64,000 nt of DNA from Actinoallomurus liliacearum (GTDB lineage Bacteria; Actinomycetota; Actinomycetes; Streptosporangiales; Streptosporangiaceae): positions 1 to 64,000 of the forward strand of contig NZ_BAABHJ010000040.1 of NCBI RefSeq assembly GCF_039542035.1. Reading direction: 5' to 3'. Every line of letters starts with the position of its first letter. The stretch's first letter is position 1. Positions 32,235 to 64,000 of the stretch are shown piece by piece. Made by a program: the position numbers and the translations under genes. The notes under the pieces were generated by a model. The model ran no database searches. It had not been told where the DNA came from and worked only from the letters and a program-made list of their open reading frames with translations.

Positions 32235-33548
32235 TCAGCGGCGGTAGAGGGTGAGGTTCTCCTCGCCGATGCGGTCGCGCAGGGCTGGGTTCTCGATGCC
32301 GAGGCCCTCCTTCTCGGCGGCGACGAGCAGGCCGACCTTGCCGACGTGCTGGTTCGTCTGGACCGCACGGGTCGCCTCGCCGGCCTCCTCCAGCGGGTAG
32401 ACCGTGGACAGCGTCGGGTGGATCATGCCCAGGCCGATCAGGCGGTTCGTCTCCACGGCCTCGAGGTAGTTGAAGCCGTGGCTGCCGACGATGCTCTTGA
32501 TGTTCATCCACAGGAACCGGTTGTCGTACTCGTGCCGGTAGCCCGTCGACGAGCCGCAGGTGACGATCTTGCCGCCGCGCCGGGCGACGTACACCGACGC
32601 CCCGAACGTCTCCGCGCCGAGGTACTCGAACACGATGTGCGGGTCCTCGCCGGTGAGGCTGCGGATCCGCTCGCCGAGCCGCCGCCACGCCTTCGGGTGG
32701 CGCAGGCCCTCGTCGCCGAGTTCCAGTTCGCTGCGGTTGATGACGTGCTCGCAGCCCTGCCGCCGGACGAGGTCGGCCTTCTCCTCGGAGCTGACGACCG
32801 CGACCGGGACGCCGCCGCCGTTCTTGACGAGCTGCACGGCGTACGAGCCGAGCCCGCCCGTGCCGCCCCAGACGAGCACGACGTCGCCCTGCTTCATCCG
32901 GGCGCCGTGCGCGCCGACCAGCATCCGGTACGCCGTCCCGGCGCACAGCGTGTTGGACGCCGCCTCCTCCCACGTCAGGTGCGCGGGCTTGCGGATCAGC
33001 TGGTTGGCCTTGACGACCGTGAACTCCCCGAACGCGCCGAAGTTGTTCTCGTACCCCCAGGCGAGGGCGTGGCTCGACACGCCGTCCTCCTGGCTCGCGG
33101 GCTCCTGGTCGTCGATCACGCCGGCGTGAATGACGACCCGGTCGCCGACCGCGTAGTTGCGCACGCCGCTGCCGACGCGCACGACGACGCCGGCGGCGTC
33201 CGAGCCGAGGACGTGCCACGGCTGGTCGTGCCGGGCGCCCCACGGACCGGTGCGGCCGAGCTTCTCCAGGAACGCGAACGTCGGGATCGGCTCGAAGATC
33301 GCCGACCAGATCGTGTTGAAGTTGATGGCCGCGGCCATCACCGCGACGACGGCCTCGTCCGGGGCCGGCTCGGGCATCTCGACCTCGCCGACGTGGATCG
33401 AGCGCCGGACGTCCTTGTCCGTCTCGCCGTCGAAGATGCCCACCTCGTCCTTGAGCGTGTGCGCGGCACGGAACCGCGTCGGCAACTCGCAGGCGAGCAG
33501 GTCGGCGGGCCCGGCACCCGCGCGGACCGCTTCGAGCAGATCGGACAT
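32235..33548 (-). CDS. ccr: Crotonyl-CoA carboxylase/reductase
   Basis: 437 residues from ATG 33548. A medium-chain dehydrogenase/reductase of the Ccr family, with the NADPH loop VWGGTGGLGSYAVQL, substrate-domain AAAINFNTIWSAIFEP (containing the conserved active-site Asn), ALAWGYENNFGAFGEF (the CO2-binding neighbourhood) and GSHGFNYLEA (conserved His). Ccr reductively carboxylates crotonyl-CoA to ethylmalonyl-CoA; specialised relatives take longer 2-enoyl-CoAs to alkylmalonyl-CoAs used as PKS extender units. It lies 8 bases behind the PKS gene and must be cotranscribed, so it should supply that PKS. Preferred chain length cannot be read by eye. Confidence 0.93.
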   Translation of the reverse strand: MSDLLEAVRAGAGPADLLACELPTRFRAAHTLKDEVGIFDGETDKDVRRSIHVGEVEMPEPAPDEAVVAVMAAAINFNTIWSAIFEPIPTFAFLEKLGRTGPWGARHDQPWHVLGSDAAGVVVRVGSGVRNYAVGDRVVIHAGVIDDQEPASQEDGVSSHALAWGYENNFGAFGEFTVVKANQLIRKPAHLTWEEAASNTLCAGTAYRMLVGAHGARMKQGDVVLVWGGTGGLGSYAVQLVKNGGGVPVAVVSSEEKADLVRRQGCEHVINRSELELGDEGLRHPKAWRRLGERIRSLTGEDPHIVFEYLGAETFGASVYVARRGGKIVTCGSSTGYRHEYDNRFLWMNIKSIVGSHGFNYLEAVETNRLIGLGMIHPTLSTVYPLEEAGEATRAVQTNQHVGKVGLLVAAEKEGLGIENPALRDRIGEENLTLYRR

Positions 33549-33556
33549 GGAACCTC

Positions 33557-40144
<6,588 letters not shown>

Positions 40145-40295
40145 TACCCACGGTCACTGATGAAACAACGCGGAAGAGTGAACACCGTGTCTTATCCGGC
40201 GCGACTCTGGATGCGCACGAAGCCCACTTTTCTCTCAGCTGCCTTATCACCGCGATGACAAGACTCGCCGTCGTGAATATGGCGTTATAGGTCGA
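40145..40295. promoter_or_regulatory. Divergent promoter region of the PKS and MFS-NRPS operons
   Basis: All cluster transcription in the window must start here or further away. CTTATCA-N6-TGACAAG (40243-40262), an imperfect dyad with one mismatch, lies 34 bases before the MFS start and is the best operator candidate. No clear -35/-10 pair could be assigned on either strand. Confidence 0.55.
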
Positions 40296-41939
40296 ATGAC
40301 CCGCACGCGACATGGATGGACGCTCACTGTGATCGCGGTCGCCGGGTTCATGACCACGCTGGACAACACGGTCGTGAACGTCGCGCTGCCGTCGATCCAG
40401 CGTGACCTGCACATCTCCCTGTCCACCCTGGAATGGGTCGCGACCTCGTACATCCTGATCTTCGCCGCCGTGATGCTGGCCGGCGGCCGCATGGCGGACG
40501 TGTACGGCCGCAAGCGGATCTTCCTGATCGGCCTGGCCGTCTTCACGGCGGCGTCCGGGCTCGCCGGGCTGGCGGGCAGCGCCGAGGCGCTGATCGCCGC
40601 CCGCGTCGTGCAGGGCGCCGGTGGGGCGCTGGTCATCCCGGCGGGGCTGGCGCTCGTCACCGTCGGCCGTACCGAACGCGAGCAGGCGCGGGGCACGGTC
40701 GTCTGGGTCGGCTCGGCCGCGCTGGCGCTCGCCCTCGGCCCGGTGGCCGGCGGGTACATCGCGCAGCACTGGGCGTGGAACTGGATCTTCCTGATCAACC
40801 TCGCGCCCGGCCTGGCCGTCGTGCTGCTGGGCCTCGTCGTGATCCCGGAGTCGCGGGACACCACGGCGGACGGCGTCGACCTGCCCGGCATGCTCGCCTC
40901 CGGGACCCTGCTGTTCGCCGTCACGTACGCGCTGAACGAGGTCTCCACGCACGGCTGGGGCAGCGGCCTGGTCCTCGGCTCGTTCGCGCTGGCCGCCCTG
41001 GCGCTCGTCGCACTGATCATGGTCGAGCGGTGGGCCGCGACGCCAATGATCGACCTGGTGTTCTTCCGCAGCCGGGCGTTCGCGGGTGGGGTCGCGGTGC
41101 AGGTCCTGTGGGGCGTCGGCTTCAACGGCGTGCTGTTCTACGCCTCGCTGTTCCTGCAGCAGGTGCTGCGGTTCTCCCCGACGAAGACGGGTTCGGTCTT
41201 CGTGCCGCCGGCCGTGGTGATCGCCGCCCTGACGCCCGTGTCGTTCTGGGTGGGCCGGAGGCTCGGCGCCCGGGCCACGATCGCCTGGGGTCTGTTCCTC
41301 ATGGCCGCCGGAATGACGTCGTTCGCGCTGCTGCGACCCGGGGACGGCTACGTCGACCTGCTGCCCGGCGTGGCGCTGATCGGCGTCGGCTCCGCGCTCA
41401 ACATGCCCCTGACCAGCTACGTCCTGACCTCCATCCCCGAGGAGCGGTCCGGCGTCGCGGGCGGGATCCTCAGCGTCGGACGGGAGGTCTCCGGGGCCTT
41501 CGGCATCGCCGTCATCGGTGTGATCATCTCCGCGCGGCAGCGGTCCGAGGTGGCGTCCGGAGTGGGGCACGCCGCCGCGTTCCAGCACGCCACCGCGATC
41601 GGGCTGCTGTGCGGCGCCGGCCTGGTCTGCCTCGGCGCGCTGATCGCCATGGTCACGCTGCCGCCCCGTCCGCGCCGCGCCCGGCACGCCCGGCCGTACG
41701 GCCCGGTGCAGGATGCGACCGCCGGCGTCGCCGGCCTCGCCGAAGCGCTGGAACCCGTTCGGGGCGAGACCGCCGGCGTCCCCGGAGCGCCGGAACCCGT
41801 TCGGGGCGAGGCCGCAGGCGTTCTGGGAGCGCCGGAAGCGCCACCGCCGCGGACCTGGGGAGAGACCACCGGCGTTCCCGAGGCACCGGAACCGACGCCG
41901 CTGCGGGTCTGGTCGCCGTCCGCCGAGAGCGTCCGGTGA
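40296..41939 (+). CDS. MFS exporter (DHA2/EmrB-QacA type)
   Basis: 547 residues from ATG 40296. Fourteen-helix DHA2 exporter: TTLDNTVVNVALPSIQRDL (motif D1), GGRMADVYGRKRIF (motif A), RVVQGAGGALVIPAGLAL (motif B) and a Gly/Pro-rich motif C (ALALGPVAGGYIAQ). Proton-coupled export is expected, and its position at the head of the NRPS operon suggests it exports the product or confers self-resistance. The C-terminal ~75 residues are a cytoplasmic, Pro/Ala/Glu-rich tail with repeated EPVRGExAGVxGAPE units, not usual for the family. The stop overlaps the glycosyltransferase GTG. Confidence 0.9.
   Translation: MTRTRHGWTLTVIAVAGFMTTLDNTVVNVALPSIQRDLHISLSTLEWVATSYILIFAAVMLAGGRMADVYGRKRIFLIGLAVFTAASGLAGLAGSAEALIAARVVQGAGGALVIPAGLALVTVGRTEREQARGTVVWVGSAALALALGPVAGGYIAQHWAWNWIFLINLAPGLAVVLLGLVVIPESRDTTADGVDLPGMLASGTLLFAVTYALNEVSTHGWGSGLVLGSFALAALALVALIMVERWAATPMIDLVFFRSRAFAGGVAVQVLWGVGFNGVLFYASLFLQQVLRFSPTKTGSVFVPPAVVIAALTPVSFWVGRRLGARATIAWGLFLMAAGMTSFALLRPGDGYVDLLPGVALIGVGSALNMPLTSYVLTSIPEERSGVAGGILSVGREVSGAFGIAVIGVIISARQRSEVASGVGHAAAFQHATAIGLLCGAGLVCLGALIAMVTLPPRPRRARHARPYGPVQDATAGVAGLAEALEPVRGETAGVPGAPEPVRGEAAGVLGAPEAPPPRTWGETTGVPEAPEPTPLRVWSPSAESVR
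41745..41905. repeat. In-gene tandem repeat in the MFS tail
   Basis: Units of about 42-48 bases encode EPVRGETAGVPGAP, EPVRGEAAGVLGAP and RTWGETTGVPEAPE. Copies 1 and 2 are nearly identical at DNA level, indicating recent duplication. Confidence 0.75.
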
Positions 41940-43225
41940 CCGCGGTGCGGCGTGACATCGTCATCTTCGCGGCGGGCTCGCGGGGCGACGTTCAGCCCTG
42001 CGTGGCGCTCGGTCGCGGCCTGGCCGAACGCGGCCACGGCGTCCGGCTGATCGTCGCGGCCGGTCACGAGCCGCTCGCCGCCGGGCTGGACACCTCCGTC
42101 CTGTCCGTCGACCCGGCCCGGCTCATGGAGACCGAAGAGGTCCGCGACTGGCTACGGGGCGGCCGCAACCCGGTGCGCTTCGTCACGGGTTTCCGGCGCG
42201 TCATCCGGCCGATGGCGGAGATGCTGCTCGACGAGATCCTGTCCGGCTGCAAGGACGCCGACCTGCTGATCTTCCCGACGCTGGGCTTCGTCGGGCACCA
42301 CCTCGCCGAGTACCTCGGCATCGACGAGGCGCTGATCCACTTTCAGCCCAGCCAGCCGACGAACGCGTTCCCGCACCCGCTGGTGTCCCGGGCCGGCGGC
42401 GCGAACCGGCTGAGCTACCACCTGGTGGAGCAGCTCGCCTGGCAGTTGTCCCGGCCCATCCTCAACACCTGGCGCCGCGACACGCTCGCGCTGCCGAAAC
42501 TCCCGCTGGGCGGCCCGATCCGCACCGTACGGGACGTCCCGGTGCTGGCCTGCTTCAGCGAGGCCGTCGTGCCCCGGCCGCCGGACTGGCCCCCGCACGT
42601 CCGCGTCACCGGCTACTGGTTTCTCGACGAGCCCTCCTGGACGCCGGACCCGCGGCTCGAAAACTTCCTCGCCGCGGGCCCGCCCCCGGTGTACGTCGGG
42701 TTCGGCAGCATGACGCCCCCCGACTCGGAGGCGCTTTTCACGACGGTACGGGGGGCGCTGCGCGCCGCCGGCGTGCGCGGGATCCTCGCGCTGGGGGAGG
42801 ACGGGCCGGCCGACGACGACGTCCTGACGGTCGGGGACGTGCCGCACTCCTGGCTGCTCCCCCGGGTACGGGCGGCCGTGCACCACGGCGGCGCGGGCAC
42901 CACCGCCGCCGCGCTGCGGGCCGGAATCCCGGCCGTGATCTGCCCTTTCTTCGGCGACCAGGCGTTCTGGGGCGGCCGGCTGGCGGCGCTCGGGGCCGGT
43001 CCGGCCCCGCTGCCGATCAAGCGGCTGGCGCGGGAGACGCTCGCCGCGCGGATCGCCGCGGCCACGGGAGACGAGGCGATGCGGCGCCGGGCGGCGGAGC
43101 TCGGCCGGCGGATCGCGGCGGAGGACGGCGTCGGCCGCGCCTGCGCCGCGCTGGAGGACGCCTACGGGGTCGAGGAGACCCCGCGGGCCGGCAGCGGCCC
43201 GGGGCGGCCGCGGACCATGGAATGA
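41936..43225 (+). CDS. GT1-family glycosyltransferase (MGT/sterol-glucosyltransferase-like)
   Basis: 429 residues from GTG 41936, overlapping the MFS stop by 4 bases. N-terminal FAAGSRGDVQPCVALGRGL is the acceptor-side loop of GT-B enzymes of the GT1 family. The donor-side signature is HHGGAGTTAAALRAGIPAVI then CPFFGDQAFWG, as in antibiotic and sterol glycosyltransferases; VYVGFGSM starts the C-terminal domain. It transfers a sugar from a nucleotide donor to a hydroxyl, plausibly of Thr/Ser or the beta-hydroxy lipid of the cluster product. No deoxysugar genes are in the window, so a common sugar such as glucose or one made elsewhere is implied. Confidence 0.88.
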   Translation: MTAVRRDIVIFAAGSRGDVQPCVALGRGLAERGHGVRLIVAAGHEPLAAGLDTSVLSVDPARLMETEEVRDWLRGGRNPVRFVTGFRRVIRPMAEMLLDEILSGCKDADLLIFPTLGFVGHHLAEYLGIDEALIHFQPSQPTNAFPHPLVSRAGGANRLSYHLVEQLAWQLSRPILNTWRRDTLALPKLPLGGPIRTVRDVPVLACFSEAVVPRPPDWPPHVRVTGYWFLDEPSWTPDPRLENFLAAGPPPVYVGFGSMTPPDSEALFTTVRGALRAAGVRGILALGEDGPADDDVLTVGDVPHSWLLPRVRAAVHHGGAGTTAAALRAGIPAVICPFFGDQAFWGGRLAALGAGPAPLPIKRLARETLAARIAAATGDEAMRRRAAELGRRIAAEDGVGRACAALEDAYGVEETPRAGSGPGRPRTME

Positions 43226-43238
43226 GCGGGGACGGTCG

Positions 43239-44978
43239 ATGACGAGCTTCGTACACCACTTGCGGGCCCGGGTCGCGCGCTTCGGCGACGACCGCTGGTA
43301 CGCGCTGGTCGACGAGCACAAGGGTGAGCTCGTCGAGCTCGAGCGGGCGACGTTCGCGGAGCTGGACGGCCGCGCGCGGGCGGCGGGCGCGTGGCTGGCC
43401 CAGGCCGGGCTGAGCGGCGAGACCGCGCTGCTGCTCTATCCGGCGGGGCTGGAGTTCCTCCGTGTGTTCCTCGGCTGCCTGTACTCGCGGGTGATCGCCG
43501 TGCCGTCGCCGCTGCCGTCCACCGACCCGCGCGCCCTCGAACGCGCGGCGGGCATCATCAAGGACGCCGACATCCGGATCGTGCTCACCGACACGGCGAA
43601 CGCGCCGCTGCTCACCTCCTGGCTGCAGGAGGCGGGCCTGGACTGCCGGGTGACGTGCGTGGCCACCGACGCCACCACCATGCCGGACCCCGACGCGTGG
43701 GAGATGCCGGAGGACCTGGAGCCGGGGACCCCGGCGTACCTGCAGTACACCTCCGGGTCCACGAGCGAGCCGCGCGGCGTGCTGCTGTCCCACGGCAACC
43801 TGCTGCACAACTCGGCGCAGATCTACTCGGTCATCGGCCGGCCCGAGGACGGGATCGGCGCGGGCTGGCTGCCGCACTACCACGACATGGGGCTCATCGG
43901 GCTGCTCCTCCAGCCGCTGTACGCGGGCGGCAGCCTGGTCTTCACCTCACCCGTGTCCTTCGTGATGAAGCCGGTGCTCTGGCTGCGGATGATCAGCCGG
44001 TACCGCGCCCAGTACACCGTCGCGCCGAACTTCGCCTACGAGTGGCTGGTCCGCGGCGCCAGGGACGAGCAGCTCGCCGACCTGGACCTGTCCTCGCTCG
44101 CCTGGGCCCTCAACGGCGCCGAGCCCGTCCGGACCTCCACCCTCGACAAGGTCGTCCGGCGGTTCGGCGACCTGGGGTTCCGGCGCGAGGCCTGGGCGCC
44201 GGGCTACGGCATGGCCGAGGCGACGCTGCTCGTCACCGGCACCGGGCGCGGCCAGGAACCGGTCGTCGGCCGGTTCGACCCGGCCGCGCTGGAACAGGAC
44301 CGCGCCGAACCGGCCGCCGACGGCGTCGAACTGGTCGGGTGCGGCCGGCCGATCGACCTCACGGTGCGGATCGTCCACCCCGAGTCGGCCGAGCTGCTGC
44401 CCGACGGCCGGATCGGCGAGATCTGGGTCGCGGGCGGCAGCGTCGCGCTCGGGTACTGGCAGCGCGCCGAGGCCACCGAGGAGACCTTCCGGGCGCGCCT
44501 GTCCACCGGGGAGGGGCCGTTCCTGCGCACCGGGGACCTCGGCTTCCTGCGCGACGGCGAGCTGTACGTCACCGGCCGGCTGAAGGACCTGATCATCGTC
44601 AACGGCCGGAACATCTATCCACAGGATGTGGAGGAGGCGAGCCGCGACGTCCACCCCGCCGCGCGTGCCGCCGCCGCGTTCGGCGTGGAGGCCGGGCGCG
44701 AGCACGTCGTACTCATTCAAGAGGTGCGCCCTGCGGACCTGGGCGACCTCACGTACGAGGGCCTCGCCAGACGGATCAAGGGGGAGCTGGCCCGGGCGTT
44801 CGGGCTGCCCTCGATGAACGTCGTCCTCGTCCCGCGCGGCGGCGTCGGCAAGACCACCAGCGGCAAGATCCAGCGGCGGCGCATGCGCGAGATGTTCCTG
44901 GCCGACCGGATCGACCCCCTGCACGCCGAGCTCGAACCCGAGCTGCGCGCCCTCGTCGACCGGCCCGCCGCCGGTTGA
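43239..44978 (+). CDS. Fatty acyl-AMP ligase (FAAL)
   Basis: 579 residues from ATG 43239. FAAL hallmarks: LQYTSGSTSEPRGVLLSHGN (AMP-binding), GWLPHYHDMGLIG, a LNGAEPVR motif, and GYGMAEATLLVTG. The C-terminal domain has RTGDLGFLRDGELYVTGRLK and the catalytic-Lys region TTSGKIQRRR. FAALs activate a free fatty acid as acyl-AMP and pass it to a carrier protein rather than to CoA. The adjacent free ACP is the obvious acceptor; the N-terminal ACP of the PKS is of the same FAAL-partner type (GLTSRDAV). Thirteen bases after the glycosyltransferase. Confidence 0.92.
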   Translation: MTSFVHHLRARVARFGDDRWYALVDEHKGELVELERATFAELDGRARAAGAWLAQAGLSGETALLLYPAGLEFLRVFLGCLYSRVIAVPSPLPSTDPRALERAAGIIKDADIRIVLTDTANAPLLTSWLQEAGLDCRVTCVATDATTMPDPDAWEMPEDLEPGTPAYLQYTSGSTSEPRGVLLSHGNLLHNSAQIYSVIGRPEDGIGAGWLPHYHDMGLIGLLLQPLYAGGSLVFTSPVSFVMKPVLWLRMISRYRAQYTVAPNFAYEWLVRGARDEQLADLDLSSLAWALNGAEPVRTSTLDKVVRRFGDLGFRREAWAPGYGMAEATLLVTGTGRGQEPVVGRFDPAALEQDRAEPAADGVELVGCGRPIDLTVRIVHPESAELLPDGRIGEIWVAGGSVALGYWQRAEATEETFRARLSTGEGPFLRTGDLGFLRDGELYVTGRLKDLIIVNGRNIYPQDVEEASRDVHPAARAAAAFGVEAGREHVVLIQEVRPADLGDLTYEGLARRIKGELARAFGLPSMNVVLVPRGGVGKTTSGKIQRRRMREMFLADRIDPLHAELEPELRALVDRPAAG

Positions 44979-45021
44979 CCGGCCGGACTCCCCCGCACCC
45001 GGCGCACTTACGGAGGCCCCC

Positions 45022-45426
45022 ATGCCCAGCGAAACGCTCATCCGCGACTGGCTCACCCAGCGCGTCGCCGAATACCTCGAACGACCCCCCGCGGACATCG
45101 ACCCGTCGGCGATGCTCGCCGAGTACGGCATGGACTCGGTGTACGCGATCAGCCTGTGCGGCGACATCGAGGCGGAGTACGACCTCGACGTCGAGCCGAC
45201 CCTCGCCTGGACCCACCCCACCATCGACGCCATCGCCGCCCACCTCGGCGAACGCGTCGGCGACCGCCCCGCACCCGGCGCTGTCATCCCCGACCAACCG
45301 GCCCCGACCGACCTCCCGGTTCTCCCCGACCAACCGACCGACCTCCCCGTTTTTCCCGACCAACCGGCCCCGACCGACCTCCCTGTTTTTCCCGACCAAC
45401 CGGCCCCGACCGACCTCCCGGCCTGA
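45022..45426 (+). CDS. Free-standing acyl carrier protein with repeat tail
   Basis: 134 residues from ATG 45022 (GGAGG upstream). The ACP domain (1-85) has the phosphopantetheine Ser in EYGMDSVYAISLCGDIE and ends LAWTHPTIDAIAAHL, a pattern seen in ACPs that partner FAALs. It should carry the starter acyl chain to the first C domain of NRPS1, which begins 6 bases downstream. The last ~45 residues are four copies of PDQPAPTDLPVF (one shortened to PDQPTDLPVF). Such a Pro/Asp-rich tail is not part of an ACP and might be a flexible linker or docking element. Confidence 0.88.
   Translation: MPSETLIRDWLTQRVAEYLERPPADIDPSAMLAEYGMDSVYAISLCGDIEAEYDLDVEPTLAWTHPTIDAIAAHLGERVGDRPAPGAVIPDQPAPTDLPVLPDQPTDLPVFPDQPAPTDLPVFPDQPAPTDLPA
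45289..45426. repeat. Tandem repeat in the ACP tail
   Basis: Units of 36, 30, 36 and 36 bases (45289, 45325, 45355, 45391), nearly identical in DNA, including rare TTT Phe codons in this GC-rich genome. The last unit contains the stop codon. Signs of recent slippage or unequal crossing-over. Confidence 0.9.
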
Positions 45427-45432
45427 CCCTCC

Positions 45433-64000
<18,568 letters not shown>

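Noticed and set aside
32235..33548. Plain quinone oxidoreductase instead of Ccr
   Set aside because: The long N-terminal region, AAAINFNTIWSAIFEP and GYENNFGAFGEF motifs and linkage to a PKS fit Ccr, not simple quinone reductases.

Overview
The window is high-GC actinobacterial DNA: G/C at nearly all third codon positions, GTG/TTG starts, 4-bp gene overlaps, and typical families (PucR, DUF397/DUF5753, WD40 kinase, actinobacterial QcrB). Codon flavour and gene content suggest a filamentous actinomycete of the Streptosporangiales/Thermomonosporaceae kind (inference only). No rRNA, tRNA, CRISPR array, transposase or phage gene was seen.

Left part (1-32 kb) is mostly ordinary chromosome. In order: an MFS remnant, a sulfotransferase, a tandem SagB-type oxidoreductase, two secreted serine proteases around a GH4 glycosidase, a flavin disulfide-reductase-like enzyme, a Ser/Thr kinase with a WD40 sensor, an orphan cytochrome b (QcrB), a PucR regulator, a NarL-type two-component system with a DUF4097 protein, a methionyl-tRNA synthetase with a strongly folded leader, a LacI-controlled operon (nitrilase, unknown transporter-like protein, amidase, MetX-like hydrolase), an HATPase/XRE/DUF397 regulatory trio, an Rrf2-NIPSNAP pair with matching operators, a MarR/MFS/nitroreductase unit and a TetR/NmrA pair. 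Several convergent gene ends carry large palindromes, one a perfect 50-bp palindrome.

Right part (32.2 kb to the end) is a hybrid PKS/NRPS cluster built as two divergent operons around a ~150-bp intergenic region. Leftward: a type I PKS (ACP-KS-AT-DH*-KR-ACP-ACP*-TE) followed by a crotonyl-CoA carboxylase/reductase (ccr). Rightward: MFS exporter, glycosyltransferase, fatty acyl-AMP ligase (FAAL), free-standing ACP, NRPS1 (C-A-T-C-A-T-C-A-T-E) and NRPS2 (C-A-T-C-A-T-C-A..., running off the window).

Proposed logic: the PKS resembles mycobacterial Pks13 (N-terminal acyl-accepting ACP, KS-AT, ACP, TE) with a built-in KR and a dead DH. Its AT carries a GAGH motif of the xAGH type linked to ethyl/alkylmalonyl-CoA, which Ccr would supply. 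Product expected: an alpha-alkyl-beta-hydroxy fatty acid. FAAL and the free ACP would feed this or another acyl chain to the starter C domain of NRPS1. Adenylation codes read by eye give acyl-Thr-X-(D)Ser-Ser-Gly-..., with X unassigned. A GT1 enzyme suggests a glycosylated lipopeptide. No thioesterase for the peptide, no MbtH protein and no cluster-specific regulator are in the window; they may lie downstream.
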